DNA of 64,000 bases from Datisca glomerata (Eukaryota > Streptophyta > Magnoliopsida > Cucurbitales > Datiscaceae): NCBI GenBank assembly GCA_003255025.1, contig QANY01004135.1:868001-932000 (forward strand). Reading direction: 5' to 3'. Each line of letters opens with the position of its first letter. Position 1 is the first letter of the stretch. Positions 33,531-45,479 of this stretch are shown piece by piece. The notes beneath the pieces were generated by a model. That model had not been told where the DNA came from, made no database searches, and was given only the letters and a program-made list of their open reading frames with translations. Both the position numbers and the translations under genes were made by a program.

Positions 33531-34450
33531 TGATGACACAAAGGAAATCACTATCTGATGAGCAACTTTTACCTTTAGTCCCGCAGGCCTTTGCCTTGCA
33601 TGATTTATCCTATTTCAGACAACAACGGGTGTGCCCAGTCTAAGTGTTTCCAAAAACATCCGGTTTGACCATTGTTAAAACTTAAGATAATGAGCTTGTA
33701 CTAACCCGTGTCCAAATCGTGTGGCAAGTTTGTATTGATTATCGAAAACTCAACACTACTACTAGCAAACATCATTTTTCTTTGTATCCATTAATCAAAT
33801 GTTAGAAAGATCGAATGATCAAATGCTTCAATATCTTTGAAGTGATAAGTTATCCAAATGATTTGCATTCTTGCTTTTAAATTCATATTACTTGTTTCTT
33901 TAGTACAACAACTCTTTGAATTAAGTAGTGATGACACAAATGATATCTCTTTCTAACAAGAAACTTTTACCTTTAGTCTTGCAAGCATTTACCTTGGAAA
34001 TTAAACTTCTTCATGAGCATCTCAAATATGTTTTCTTTGAAAAGAAAGACACGATGTCTGTAACAATTACAACGAACCCCACGACATTACAAGATAAAAG
34101 CTAGTCGTGTTTTATTAGATCACAAAACAACAATAGGTTGGACAATAGCTGACATAACAAGGATTATTCTTTCCATGTGCATGCATTGAATTCTACTTTA
34201 GAATGGAGCGAGGTCAATTAGGGAAGCTCAACATCGATTGATCCCTCCTATCGATTGAGCCTTCCAGTGTAAGTAGTTCCAAAATGATCCTGTTTCACCA
34301 TGGTTAAGAATTAAGAGAATGAGCTAGTACTGACCTGTGTCCAAAATGTGTGGCGAGTTTGTATTGATTATCGCAAACGCAACTTTACTACTCACAAAGA
34401 TAATTTTTCTTTGTATTCATTGATAAAATGTTAGAAATATTGGTTGGTCC
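33421..34450 (+). repeat. Imperfect tandem duplication spanning the protease-RT junction
   Basis: The stretch beginning ATGCACTTCAATATCTTTGA at 33421 recurs as AAATGCTTCAATATCTTTGA at about 33821, and both copies run on to a gypsy RT start (33640-33790 and 34260-34440). The copies differ by many substitutions, and the second carries extra sequence (34020-34250). This doubles the start of RT. Confidence 0.8.
33640..33800 (+). pseudogene. Athila RT start, first copy
   Basis: Encodes LTIVKT, ELVLTRVQIVWQVCIDYRKL and HHFSLYPL, the first RT blocks with the Val-Cys-Ile-Asp-Tyr-Arg motif. It ends where the tandem unit begins again. Confidence 0.75.
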
Positions 34451-35100
34451 TACTCATTATCATTTTCTTGATGTAAATTCATGTTACAATCAGAATGTGA
34501 TTGCATCGAAGGATCAAGAGAAGACAACATTCACATGCATTTTTTGAATGTTTTCCTATCAACGCATGCCATTCGGCCATTGCAATGCTCCTGGTACTTT
34601 TCAGGGGTGTATGATGATCATATTTTCATATTGTATTTAAAGCATCACAGAAGTTTTTAAGGATGATTTTAGTGTCTATTGTGACTCTTCAGAAAAATGC
34701 GTAGATAACCTTACCCTTGTTCGTAAATGTTGCATGTAAACTAATCTAGTGTGCCTAATTGGGAAAATTGACATTTCATGGTAGACTAAGGTATAGTTTT
34801 AGGCCATATCATATATGCTCAACGAATAGAAGTAGACAAACTTAAGATAGATCTTATACGTTCCTTACCACCTCCCACAAATGTGAGGTATGTTTGTTCT
34901 TTTCTTGGACATGCAATCTTTTATCAAAGATTCATCAATGACTTTTCAAAGATTGCAAGGCCCTTGTGTAGATTGTTACAAAAGGAAGTGATGTTTGATT
35001 TTAATGAAGAATGCAAGAAGGCATTCAAAAATCTTAAAGAACTTTTAACCATAGCTTACATTATTCGACTACCTATTAGAACGTCCAATTTCAATTAATG
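34260..35100 (+). pseudogene. Athila reverse transcriptase
   Basis: In order the sequence reads CVASLY-like YRK block near 34340, HYHFLDVNSCYNQNVIA near 34460, DQEKTTFTC near 34510, then SYQRMPFGHCNAPGTFQGCM near 34550. The catalytic box is near 34645 as TEVFKDDFSVY, where family members have x-x-Asp-Asp, so both Asp remain. The connection region VRYVCSFLGHAIFYQRFIND and SKIARPLCRLLQKEV follows (open frame 34883-35098). Several stops and shifts make it inactive. Confidence 0.85.
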
Positions 35101-35520
35101 TGTGATGCAAGTGACTATGTCGTGAGACTGTTTTAGGGTAATGGGAAAGATTTCTCATGCTATCTTTTATGCATCAAGAACCTTGAATGACGCCAACTTA
35201 ACTACTCTACAACTGAAAAAGAGCTACAGGTGGTTATTTTTGCTTTCGATAAGTTTCATTCTTATATTTAGTACTAAAGTAACTATATTTTCTGATCATG
35301 CAACTCTTAGGTACTTGTTCACCAAAAATGATGTTAAGTCGAGACTTATAAGGTGGATACGTCTCTTACAAGAATTTGATTTGGTCGTCCAAGACAAGAA
35401 GGGAAGTGAAAATGTAGTTGTTGATCACCTTAGTGGCCTCATTCATAGTAATGATGCTCTTCCTTTGGTTGAAAACTTTTCAGATGAGCAATTAATCTCT
35501 TTGGAATATTTGGCCCATTA
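35101..35520 (+). pseudogene. Athila RNase H
   Basis: Starts with the Cys-Asp-Ala-Ser-Asp-Tyr strand (MCDASDYVV near 35100, in a shifted frame). It continues in the open frame 35141-35521 with ISHAIFYASRTLNDAN, KVTIFSDHATLRYLF (Ser-Asp-His catalytic motif) and RWIRLLQEFDLVVQDKKGSE. The order matches gypsy RNase H. The Glu helix is damaged (LQLKKSYRWLFLL). Confidence 0.85.
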
Positions 35521-35559
35521 GGATGCCGGCATTATGAACTACTTAGTCATCAGGAAGAT

Positions 35560-36670
35560 GTCAGATGACTTGACTCATGCTTAAAAGGAAGAACTACATA
35601 AGACATCAAAATAATATGTGTGGGATGACCCATATTTGTGGAAACATTGTACCAAACAAAAGACAAGAAGGTGTGTATCTAATTTCGCATTTTCATTTTT
35701 ATTAATTTTCTATCATTCTTATGCATGTGGTGGGCAATGAGGAGCAAAAATAGATGGCTTAGAAGGCACTTAAAAGTGGATTTATTGGCCTTTATTGTTC
35801 AAGGACGCATTTATTTTTTTGAAATCATGCGATCGTTGTCAAAGACATGTAACCTAGGTGCATAGAATCAAATGGGTGAAAGAAAATATACTCAAACTAA
35901 TTATTCAAAAGTGGTTATAGATTTTGTGACTAACATTTTTGCAACATTTGGAACACTAAAGGCCATAATCACCAATGTAGGAAACCATTTTTGCAATTGA
36001 TCTTCGAAGCTTTTCTAAGGAAATATAACAATACACATAAAGCCTCCACACCATATTACCCAAAAACTTGTAGACAAGCTGAAGACCTAAATTGAGAGGC
36101 CAAGTCCATTTTATAGAAAATCGTGAATCCCAATTGAAAATATTAGAGTTTGTGACTTGATTATGTACTTTCGACGTATAGAACAACATATAATATACTA
36201 ATTGGGATGTTAAAATTTCAGCTTATGCATGTTGAGTTGGAGCACAAGGAATTTTGGGTTGTGAAGCAATGTAACATGCAGATGAAAGTTGTGGGTGAAC
36301 AAAGGAAGCTCCAACTAAATGAGTCTTGAGGAAATCACAAACAATGCGTATGAGAACTCACATGTCTACAAAGAGAAAACTAAGGCTTTCCATGACAAAA
36401 TGATTTCAAGAAAGTTCTTTTATTTGAAGCCTTAAGTTATTTACAGGGAAGTTATGTTATCAATGGTTTGGACCTCTTATTGTTACTAATGTTTTCCTCT
36501 TGGTGTAGTAAGAAATTCAAAGTTTTAAGATGAGCAAGGAGTTCAAAGTCAATGGACATAGAATTAAGCTTTACTATGAGTCTTTTGTAATGAAAAATGT
36601 GAAGAATGTACCTCTCAATGAACCCAGGTTTCTTGGCCTATAAAATGAATTTACAAGTTAGACTAAGGAC
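35560..36670 (+). pseudogene. Athila integrase
   Basis: Encodes a His-Ser-Tyr-Ala-Cys-Gly zinc part (CHSYACGG-like near 35708), YWPLLFKDAFIF and SCDRCQRHVT near 35830, then KAIITNVGNHFCN near 35960 with the second catalytic Asp mutated to Asn, and LQLNELEEI-like sequence to YENSHVYKEKTKAFHDKMI near 36350. The C-terminal end reads EFKVNGHRIKLYY near 36540. Many stops and deletions are present; the first catalytic Asp region is missing. Confidence 0.8.
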
Positions 36671-36679
36671 ATAAAACCA

Positions 36680-39600
36680 AATAATGGGGGGCACGCCATA
36701 ACCAGATTTTCTCTTCCCTTCTCTCTTCTGTTTTTGATTCTTTGTTTCATTATTTAGTAAGTTTTAGTGAGTTCTTCTCCTCTCATTAGATGAATTAATG
36801 TTATATTGAGGATGATGTAAGAGTTTAGTTGGGGGAAGGATTTCAAAGTTTGTGTTTATTTCTATTATTTATAGATAAAACAAAAAATAACATTGTTTGC
36901 ATAATTTTGATTTGTTAGAGTTAAGTTTTTTAATGTGTCTCAGGATGCTTTCTAACAACCATGATGAGAACTGAGCTTTAATTTTACAGTTTTGATTGAT
37001 TAAGAGCATTGATGTACATCTTGACGTTATTCCTTGGATAATATGTTTTTATGATAATTACGCTCAAATAAATATGCACAATAACCATGTTTATTGGTAT
37101 AAAAACACGCATGTTAGGACAAGTAAAATGCTTGTATTACATATATTACTCATGTGATATATATTTGAGTTGGTGAATTTCGTTGAGAGGTGTAATACTA
37201 TGATCGTATTTTTTCTCATCCTTACTTTGATTATTACTTGAGTTGACATGCAGTAAGAGAGTTTAATGGTAGAACTTTTTTGAAAGTGTCTGAAAGTGAA
37301 TGATTAATTGAACACCTCATAAAAATGATAAAGGAATTACGATTTACCATTATCGCCAAATCATCTAGAGCGCAATTGATGTTCTCATGAGAACATCCCC
37401 TAGCAAGCCACTTTGAGCTTTCATTAAGCATTTTCTTTGTCAACCCCATCTACTTACCTCTTATCTGTAGTGTAGATCCTCAATCTTATTCCAAAGATAA
37501 ACTGGAGTTACATTGAAGAGACTTCTTTGAAAAAAAAAGAAAGAAAAGATGAAAAAATGAAGAAAAAAGTTTGTGGGAGAAAAGTTATTCTTATAAACAT
37601 TCTTTTTAAGAAAAATGATAATATGAAAAAAAGTGCAAAGAAAAATTCTCATGAGAAAATTAACTATATTCTTCAATTTCATAAGGTTGGTTAAGATTGA
37701 GCAAAGGTCTAATATAGCGATTCTTGGCATATGCTTTTAGTTGATTACCTCAGGGTTTTGAGAAGGGTTCCTTGAATATTTTAATGATGTCTCTCAGTCC
37801 ATGATTCTTTAAAATCTTTGTTACATCCTTTTCTTCATTTCTTCTAGCCACAACCCCGAGCTATATTGCAACAAGAACTAAACACATTTTGATTTTGGGT
37901 GGTGTCGAGAGGTAAATGAAGAATTCTACCAAAGGGAGAGCATATAGTATCACTTATCCTTTCACTCAAATAATGGTATCCTTTGAAATTAAATCTAGAG
38001 AATAACTAGTTGAGTGATCTTCTTTGTGAAGGTTATGGAGCTTTTACTTGTTCAAAGCATGCATAACATAAATCATTGTTAACATTGGCTATAACATGTT
38101 TTGCGGATAAAAATGGAAAATGACCTAGTAATCATCCTTCTACTCAACCATCCTCCTCATCTAGGCAGACTCTCAAGCCAAGTTCAATGTGCAAAGAAGA
38201 CCTTAAGCAAGTTCTTGCTTTGATTTCAGAAAAGTTGCCACATCAAGAAGCCTGCAGTAAGAAAATGTTTGCAATGTTGTAGCATCTGGAGCAGCAGTAA
38301 CAAGCTTATTTAGAATATTTTCACCCAAGAGATCATGTTTGGAAGAAAAATTTCATAATTACTTTACAAAGCCTGTATGACCTTTGCTTGCCTTTCCAGA
38401 AGCTATCAACCTTGGAAAGCTGAGGAAAGCAAGGATGAAGGTGTGCAAGATGAAGGTGAGCTAGCTGACAAGGATGAAAGATTAGCAGCGGAAAGAGAGG
38501 TTCCAATTGAAGAAGAATAGGAGTTCTTTTATGAAGTAGTGGAAGAGTAGGAAATTAATGAAGAAGAATCTGGTGAGAAAAAGAACATTGAGCAAGAGAA
38601 AGTGTAAAAGGAAAAATTGGAGGATGATAAGAGTGAAAAAGAAGAGCTGGAAGAAGAAAAGGAGCAATTGGAGGATGAGGAAGGAGAGAGTTTCTGAAGA
38701 AAAAGAGTTAGCATCACCACCACCAAAACCAACTCAGAAGGAAAAAAAAAAGATAAAGGGAAAATGAAGAGACTAGTCCCTAGCCTTGAGAAGCAACAAT
38801 CTGAAAGTGAAAGAGGAAACACCACAACCAAAAATCATTAAGCCTAAGGACAAATAAACCACCAAGAAAAAAGAGAGCAAGAAGGTTGAGGCCAGCGCGA
38901 GCACTAAAAAGAAACAAAAGACAACTGAAAGAGGAGAAGTCATTTGCTGAGCAGATTCAAGAGAAAATTTAGATAGTTTAGAGCCATCTTTCAGACCTTT
39001 AGGAAACATCAAAAGGTAGAGGAGGGTTGAGAAGTGCCTCCAAGCACTAAAAGCTAGCTGCAGCAAATGAGGGAAGATACTTCATTGAATCTTTTCCTTT
39101 AATGTTAATTTAAACTATGCTGAGATCTACAATCTAGATACTTGTGATATTTGTTTTATGTTTTTTGGTGCTTGAACTTTTAATTTTCTTGTTGTTTAGG
39201 ATACTTTTGGTTTACTATGTGTGTAGTGGGGACACTGCACATTTTTAAGTTTGAGGGGGCCTATGCCCTTTTTTATTTAATGGTCATTTGCTTTCAATGC
39301 TTTTTAGTTTGGTTTGTTTTTAATGTAATGATTTTGGTTTTTTAGGAGCATTTCATTTTAAGAAGCTTCATTATGATTCAATTTGAAATAAACATAACCA
39401 TAAAAAATAAAAAATGATAAATGAATGAAAAATGAAAAGATAATAAGAACTAAATGGCGTTTGCCCTTTAATAATGTTATTCCCTTATGATTATTCATTC
39501 CTCAAAACCTTTGAACTTAGAGCTTTGGTTAGTTTCTTTTCAAGGTTTAAGTAGCTTTAAATTTTATGGACGCTTAATGTTTAGGCCTACCTTTAAAATC

Positions 39601-40390
39601 TTTGAGAAAGATGTTACGAAATTAGTCTACAAGAGAGATAAATGCTAAAGTTTTGGGGAAGGTACTTATGTTGTAATGATGTTGGATGTAAATGTTGCTT
39701 CCATTGATCAAAAGAAAAAGAAAGTTAAAATCGATTTGGAATGGCTTGTCTACTTTGAGCTGCCGAGTAACAGGGTGCTTCATCACCAATGTTGACATTC
39801 GCGTAAAAAGGTAGCTAGAGGCATGAGTCCGCTAGAGCAAAGAACAATAATAGTGCTAGAGAAGCCTTTCTTGTGTCACTACTAAGTAATCGAGTGTCTT
39901 CATCACCAATGTTGATATTCACGTAAAAACATAGTGTGACATTTAGAGGTATTTTAACTATTCAAAAACAAAGAGAAGAAGAAAAGAAAAGAAATCAATG
40001 GATCATTAATTGCAGCACAATACCTACATGCTTGTAATGTTTGTCTGATGTAAATGTTTCTTTCCACTTTTGATAATGTTTGATGTAGTTGAAGTTAAGC
40101 ATGAAAAGTTTTGAGTGGTAGGACCTGAATGCTAAATTAAGTCTAGGAGCTTGGTTTAAAGTGGTCTTAAGGAATTTGAGGGTACTAACTTTAGTCTCTG
40201 ACACACACACACACATGTAGGGATAGATTCACACTTGTTTTAGAGTGAGCTTATAAGAGCTGAATTGAGCTTAAATTTAATATTTACGTGTTGATTAAGT
40301 TGAGTCTGAAGACTGAAAAATAATTGTTTGTTCTAAATGTTAGAATTTGAATTTGTGGTGAAATGGACTCTTTGAATCATTCGCTTGTTT
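36680..40390 (+). other. Athila 3' untranslated region with Glu/Lys-rich relic
   Basis: This long stretch follows integrase. It holds a degenerate plus-strand frame at about 38390-38960 that is very rich in Glu and Lys (EEKEQLEDEEGES), perhaps the remains of an accessory ORF as found in some Athila elements. A polypurine-like AAGTTTGAGGGGGCC lies at 39249. Also present is a repeated motif, CATCACCAATGTTGA followed by CGCGTAAAAA or CACGTAAAAA, at about 39781 and 39904. No known domain was recognised. The minus frames here are composition shadows. Confidence 0.5.
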
Positions 40391-40395
40391 GTTTT
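40391..40395. repeat. Target-site duplication of copia element, left (GTTTT)
   Basis: GTTTT directly precedes the 5' LTR and recurs directly after the 3' LTR at 45444-45448. It marks the insertion point inside the Athila untranslated region. Confidence 0.9.
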
Positions 40396-40901
40396 TGTAG
40401 ACCATATGACTCAGCAACTAAGCTGGCCTCTCCCCTGGTTAGTTATGTTATTTCTCTTTGAGTTGTCAAGGACATGTGTATGTCCGCGGGTAAGCTAAGA
40501 GTGGTTATAGAACAACTAACTTGGAAACATTCTTCTGATGTAATAATAGACAAAACTTTATGTTATCGGGAATGATTAGTCAGTTAGTTTTCAGGGGTTA
40601 GAAAGAGAGGTTTGGCGATGAACAAAAGAGTGAGAGAGAAGAGAGCAGAAATATGAGTCTCTTTGTAATCCTTTATCCTTATTGTAACCTTACTGAATAT
40701 AGTAGATTTCTCTCGAATGGCTGTTGGATATAGGCTTATCAGTTTGATAAGCTGAACCAAGATAAACTATGTTTTCTTCTTCTTCTTCCTTGCTCTTATT
40801 CCTCACTTGTTCTCTGGTTTTACTCTTCCATTAGTTTGTCTATGAATTATCTGATTTAGCTACTTGTTTAAAGCTAGTTGTAAGCTGGTTCAATCATAAC
40901 A
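40396..40901 (+). repeat. Copia 5' LTR
   Basis: Begins TGTAGACCATATGAC and ends CATAACA. The central part carries AGAAAGAGAGGTTTGGCGAT and a CTTCTTCTTCTTCC tract. Paired with 45002-45443. Confidence 0.95.
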
Positions 40902-40904
40902 AAC

Positions 40905-40920
40905 TGGTATCAGGGCACGG
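40905..40920 (+). promoter_or_regulatory. tRNA-Met primer binding site
   Basis: TGGTATCAGGGCACGG lies three bases after the 5' LTR and matches the initiator-tRNA-Met complement typical of copia elements in its first nine bases. Confidence 0.85.
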
Positions 40921-40998
40921 GGTTCAGTTCTTTCCTCACAGTCAAAATATGAGTTATTAAGGAAACATGTTCCTAAAGTGTTCTATAAAATTATAGAA

Positions 40999-41730
40999 AT
41001 GCAAATTTCAACTACCAAGCAAGAGGTTGAGAGATTTGATGGTTCCAATGACTTTGATGTGTGGAAAATGAAGATGCTCACTTTTCTTAGCAATCTAGGA
41101 CTGGATGAAGTTTTGGAAGGAGAGAGCAAAATGCTCTCGACCTACACAGAAGAAAAGAAAAAGAACATCATGAAAAGGGCATACAACACCCTGATTCTCA
41201 GTCTCAATGCAAGGTTTTGATAGTGGTGGCTAAGATGAAGTCTGTTATAGAGGTATGGTTAAAACTTGAAAGTTTGTATATGACTAAGTCACTGTCTAGT
41301 AGACTATATCTAAATGGGAGATTCTTTACACTTAAGATGAATGAAGGGAAGAATTTGTAAGAACATATTGATGAATTCAATAAGTTGTGTCTAGATCTTG
41401 AAAACATATAGGTAGAGTTTGAAGATGAAAACAAGGATTTAGTGTTGCTTCATTCCCTTCCCAAATCTTATGAGAACTTTGTAGATATATTGAAACAAGG
41501 TAGAGAAACACATTCACTAGATGATGTGATTGGAGCACTGAACTCAAAGGACTTTCAAAGGAAATGTGAACAAAAGGATCAATCTGGTGACAACTTATTA
41601 GTTAGGGGAAGAACTGACAAAAAGGAACAAAAACATTGAGGGAAGTCTAGATCTAAATCTAGAACAGGGCATAAGATAAAGTGCTATCATTGTCATGAAG
41701 AGGGTCACATTAGGAGACTTTGTCCATAGA
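40999..41730 (+). pseudogene. Copia gag (UBN2 type) with intact CCHC finger
   Basis: The likely start is ATG at 40999 (MQISTTKQEVERFDGSNDF). The capsid words FDVWKMKMLTFL and, after a stop and a frameshift at about 41220, LYLNGRFFTLKMNEG and LLHSLPKSYENFVDIL follow in family order. The zinc knuckle at 41682-41723 reads CYHCHEEGHIRRLC and keeps all four ligands. Stops occur at 41218, 41357, 41410 and 41638. Gag packages the element RNA. Confidence 0.9.
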
Positions 41731-41839
41731 GGAAGCAGAAGAATAGAAAAAACGAAGCTGATAGAGGTGGTGCAATAGTTGTTGAAGAAGGATATGATAA
41801 TTCAGATGTGTTAGTTGTTGCTACCAAGAACTCCAGCAA

Positions 41840-42437
41840 ATAATGGATTCTAGATTCTGATTACATTTTTAACATGACACCTAATCAAGGCTGGTTTGAG
41901 AATTATAAAGCCATTGATGTTGGTCAAGTACTGTTAGGGAACAATAAACCATGTAAGGTAGTAGGGATTGGTACAATCAGAATTAAAACTCATGATGGCA
42001 ATAAGAGAGTCTTACCAAATGTGAGATATGTACCTGAGCTGAAGAGGAGCCTCATCTCACTCGGGGTATTTGATGAATCAGGTTACTCTTATAAGGCAGA
42101 AGGTGGAGTTCTTAAGATCATGAAAGGTTCTCTAGTTATCATGAAGGGTATTAGAGAAAATGGTCTGTATACTCTGCTAGGTAGCACATTGATTGGGGTG
42201 GTAGCAACAACATCTATCACCAGTCCTGAAAAGTCAAAACTGTGGCATCTTAGATTAGCGCATATTTCAGAAAGAGGGTTGAATGAACTTGAAAAGCAGG
42301 GATTGTTGTGTGGTGATAAGCTAGATAAGCTTGAATTTTGTGATCATTGTGTGTATGGCAAAACCTGTAGGGTGAAGTTTAGTAAGTACGTAAACAGAAC
42401 CAAAGAAGCTCTAAGCTACAGACACTCTGATCTTTAA
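41840..42437 (+). pseudogene. Copia protease and pre-integrase region
   Basis: After a stop at 41840 the frame reads WILDSDYIFNMTP. The catalytic triad Asp-Ser-Gly has become Asp-Ser-Asp, so the protease is dead. It continues open as PNVRYVPELKRSLISLGVFD and then the zinc region with KLWHLRLAHISERGL and FCDHCVYGKTCRVKF. Confidence 0.9.
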
Positions 42438-43070
42438 GGGCCATAAAGGATAGAAACTCTTTGTGGTGGAAAGTATTATATCACCTTTATTGATTACTAC
42501 TTAAGGAAGGTATGGGTGTACATTCTAAAGACCAAAGATGAAGCCTTACAGAATTTCAAGGATTGGAAAAAAGATGGTTGAACTTCAGACAGGTAAGAAA
42601 GTCAGAAAACTTGTAAGTGATAATGGCCTTGAGTATTGTAACAAAGAATTTCAAATTTTTTGCAAAGAGTAGGGAATAGTAAGACACAAAACAGTAGCAA
42701 ATACTCCTCAGTAAAATAGTCTAGCTGAAAGAATGAATAAGACCTTACTAGAAAGAGTAAGGTGTATGCTGTCAAGTACTAATCTCCCAAAGAAATTTTG
42801 GGGAGAGGCAATGAATACAACAACCTATTTAGTGAATAGAAGTCCATCTACTACTATCGATTTCAAGACACTAGAAGAAATGTGGAGTGGACATGCCCCA
42901 CAGTATGATCACTTAAGAGTTTTTGGATGTGTGGCTTATGCACACATCAAACAGGATAAGCTAGAAGCAAGAGCTAGAAAGTATATGTTTCTAGGCTATC
43001 CAGATGGAGTTAAATGATATAAGTTATGGTATCAAGATGGAAGTGTTTCAAAACCTTTCATAAGTAGAGA
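42438..43070 (+). pseudogene. Copia integrase core and C-terminal part
   Basis: Catalytic residues are all recognisable: YYITFIDYY near 42475 (first Asp), LVSDNGLEY near 42612 (second Asp), and SLAERMNKTLLERVR near 42720 (Glu). The following stretch WGEAMNTTTYLVNRSPSTTI and YDHLRVFGCVAYAH is open (42733-43017). A frameshift near 42565 and stops at 42437, 42671, 42715 and 43015 disrupt it. Confidence 0.9.
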
Positions 43071-43379
43071 TGTGGTATTCAAGGAGACTGAAAAGTTCAT
43101 GGAGTCTGAGTCATCTGATGTCATTTTCCAGCAATCAAGTGACAAAACTGAGATTGAGGTGGAGTCAAGAAGTAAGGCAGAATCTGATCCAACTCAATTT
43201 GTTATGCAACAAACTAAAGAAAACACTAATTTTGAAGAAGAACTTGAGAATTAACTTGAACTCAGAAACTATCAACTTGTTAGAGAGAGTAAGGAGAGAA
43301 CATAAAGCACCAAACAGATTTGGGCATGCTGACCTTATCAATCTATTAGTGGCTTTAGAAATAGATGACTCAGAACCTA

Positions 43380-44150
43380 AAATCTACAAAGAAGTTGTAT
43401 CTGGAAAACAAGGAAAGAGTTTGCTAGAGGCAATGAATGAAGAACTAAGGTCTCTAGATAAGAACCAGACCTGGACTTCTGTAGATAAACCACCCAAGTA
43501 AAAGATAGTGGGATGTAAGTGGGTATTCAAGAAAAAAGAAAACATTATGAACCCAAGACAACCTATTTTGAAAGCTAGGTTGGTTACAAAGGGCTTTACT
43601 CAGATAGAGGGAATTGACTACAATGAGATTTACTCTCCAGTGGTTAAGCACACTTCTATTAGAGTACTTTTAGTATTAGTTGCTTACTTTGATTTGGAGC
43701 TTGAGCAACTAGATGTTAAGACAACATTTCTTCATGGAAATCTTGAAGAAAAGATTTGCATGTCTCAACCAGAAGGTTTCATATGTAGAGGTGAAGAGCA
43801 GGAAGTTTGTTTACTAAAAAAATCTCTCTATGGTTTGAAACGGTCTCCGAGATAGTGGTACCTCAGGTTTGATAATTTCATGATTAATAACAACTTTCAT
43901 AGAAGTTTATATGATAGTTGTGTTTATTATAAATGGAAAGATAATACTACGTGAATTTTCATGTTGTTATATGTGGATGACATGCTTATTGCATCCACTG
44001 ATATAACTAAAATACATAAGCTTACGAAGCAATTGAATTTTGCCTTTGAGATGAAAGATTTAGGAGCATCTAAGAAGATATTAGGAATGGAGATTACAAG
44101 GGATAGAAAATATAAACTACTGTTTATATCTGAAGGTACCTAGATTGCTA
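43380..44150 (+). pseudogene. Copia reverse transcriptase
   Basis: Begins with the GKSLLEAMNEELRSLDKNQT lead-in, then GCKWVFKKKENI, KARLVTKGFTQIEGIDYNE, and LELEQLDVKTTFLHGNLEEK, with Asp to the usual first catalytic position. After two stops comes LLYVDDMLIAS at 43964-43996, with the Tyr-Val-Asp-Asp box intact. KDLGASKKILGMEI follows. The frame changes at 43499 and 43854, and the LINE-like or other-strand frames here are shadows. Confidence 0.93.
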
Positions 44151-44900
44151 GAATTCTGAAGAAGTTTAATAAGGAGAATGCAAAACCTGTTCAGGTACCT
44201 TTACCAGCATATTTTAAACTGTCTACATCACTCTCACCTTCTACTGAGGAAGAAACGAGAGAAATGTGTAAGGTGCCTTATTCAAGTGTTGTGGGAAGTT
44301 TAATGTATTTTATGGTTTGCACCAGACCTAATTTGGCTTATGCAACTAGTTTGGTAAGCAGATTTATGTCCAAAGTAGGCCAAGGTCACTGGAAAGTAGT
44401 GAAATGGGTATTCAGATATTTGACAAATACATATTTTCATGGTTTGATGTATGGCAACTCAGAGTCAGAAGTTGAAGATATGGTTGATTTTGTTGATTCG
44501 GATTATGCAGAAGATCTGGATAGAAGAAGGTCTCTGACATGTTTCATTTTCAAGCTATTTGGCTGTACAGTTAGCTGGAAAGCAAATCTACAACTAGTAG
44601 TAGCTTTATCAACTACAAAAGCTGAATATATAGCTGTAACTAAGGCTGTTAAGGGCACTTTGGTTACAAGGGCTGGTTAATGAGCTTGGAGTAAAGCAAC
44701 ATAGAGTGAAACTGCACTGTGACAACCAGAGTACTATTCACTTAACAAAGAATAAGATGTACCATGAAAAAACCAAGCACATAGACATCAGAATGAACTT
44801 TGTAAGAGAAATTATTTCTAGGGGAAGATTGAGGTAGTTAAGATACATACTGATGAGAATCATGTTGGTATTTTCAAGAAGTGATTGGACTTGATACAAG
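44150..44900 (+). pseudogene. Copia RNase H
   Basis: The open frame 44264-44680 reads VPYSSVVGSLMYFMVCTRP, VDFVDSDYAEDLDRRRSLT and CTVSWKANLQLVVALSTTKA, then EYIAVTKAVK. The catalytic Asp and Glu strands are recognisable. The end is frameshifted at about 44680 and continues as KHIDIRMNFVREI near 44780. Confidence 0.9.
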
Positions 44901-44984
44901 TCACAGACTTTAAAGGCGCATGATGAATTGTAATGTTGTAAAGAGCTGACCTAGTGAAATGATTAAATGTAAGGTTGTTGGCTA

Positions 44985-45001
44985 TGTCAAGGTGGAGAAT
45001 T
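44985..45001 (+). promoter_or_regulatory. Copia polypurine tract
   Basis: AAGGTGGAGAATT lies directly before the 3' LTR, in the position and with the composition of the copia plus-strand primer. Confidence 0.8.
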
Positions 45002-45443
45002 TCTAGACCATATGACTCAGCAACCAAGCTGGCCTCTCCAGTGGTTAGTTATGCTATTTCTCTTTGAGTTGTCAAAGACATGTGTATGTCCATGGGTCAA
45101 GCTAAGAGTGGCTATAGAATAACTAAATAGGGAATATTCTTCTGATGTAATAATAGACAAAAATTTCTGTTATAGGGAATGATTAGTCAGTTAGTTTTCA
45201 GGGGGTAGAAAGAGAGGTTTGGCGATGAACAAAAGAGTGAGAGAGAAGAGAGCAGGAATATGAGTCTCTCTGTAATCCTTTATTCTTTTGTAACCTTACT
45301 GAATATAGTATATTGTTCTCGAATGGCTGCTGGATGTAGGCTTATGACTTGTTCTCTGATTTTACTGTTCCATTAGTTTATGTATAAATGATCTGATTTA
45401 GCTACTTGTTTAAAGCTAGTTGTAAGATGGCTCAATTATAACC
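45002..45443 (+). repeat. Copia 3' LTR
   Basis: Starts TCTAGACCATATGAC (TG mutated to TC) and ends TATAACC (CA mutated to CC). It lacks 64 bp present in the 5' LTR near 40740-40805. Confidence 0.95.
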
Positions 45444-45448
45444 GTTTT
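45444..45448. repeat. Target-site duplication of copia element, right (GTTTT)
   Basis: Matches 40391-40395 exactly. Athila untranslated sequence continues after it. Confidence 0.9.
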
Positions 45449-45479
45449 TCATATCTCTTTATTCATCACTCGAGGACGA

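Larger units (their letters stand above)
40396..45443 (+). mobile_element. Complete Ty1/copia retrotransposon (5,048 bp), inactive
   Basis: LTRs of 506 bp (40396-40901) and 442 bp (45002-45443), a tRNA-Met primer site, gag, protease, integrase, RT and RNase H in copia order, a polypurine tract, and a 5-bp GTTTT target-site duplication on both sides show a full insertion. Words in the polyprotein (HLRLAHISERGLNELEKQG) place it near the Tork-type copia lineage. At least eight stops and several frameshifts inactivate it. The LTRs differ by roughly 8 percent by eye, plus one 64-bp deletion in the 3' LTR. Confidence 0.95.

Noticed and set aside
38482..38831. Minus-strand ORFs rich in Phe/Leu/Ser
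   Set aside because: They are the complement of the GAA/AAG-rich Athila relic; low-complexity shadow, not membrane proteins.
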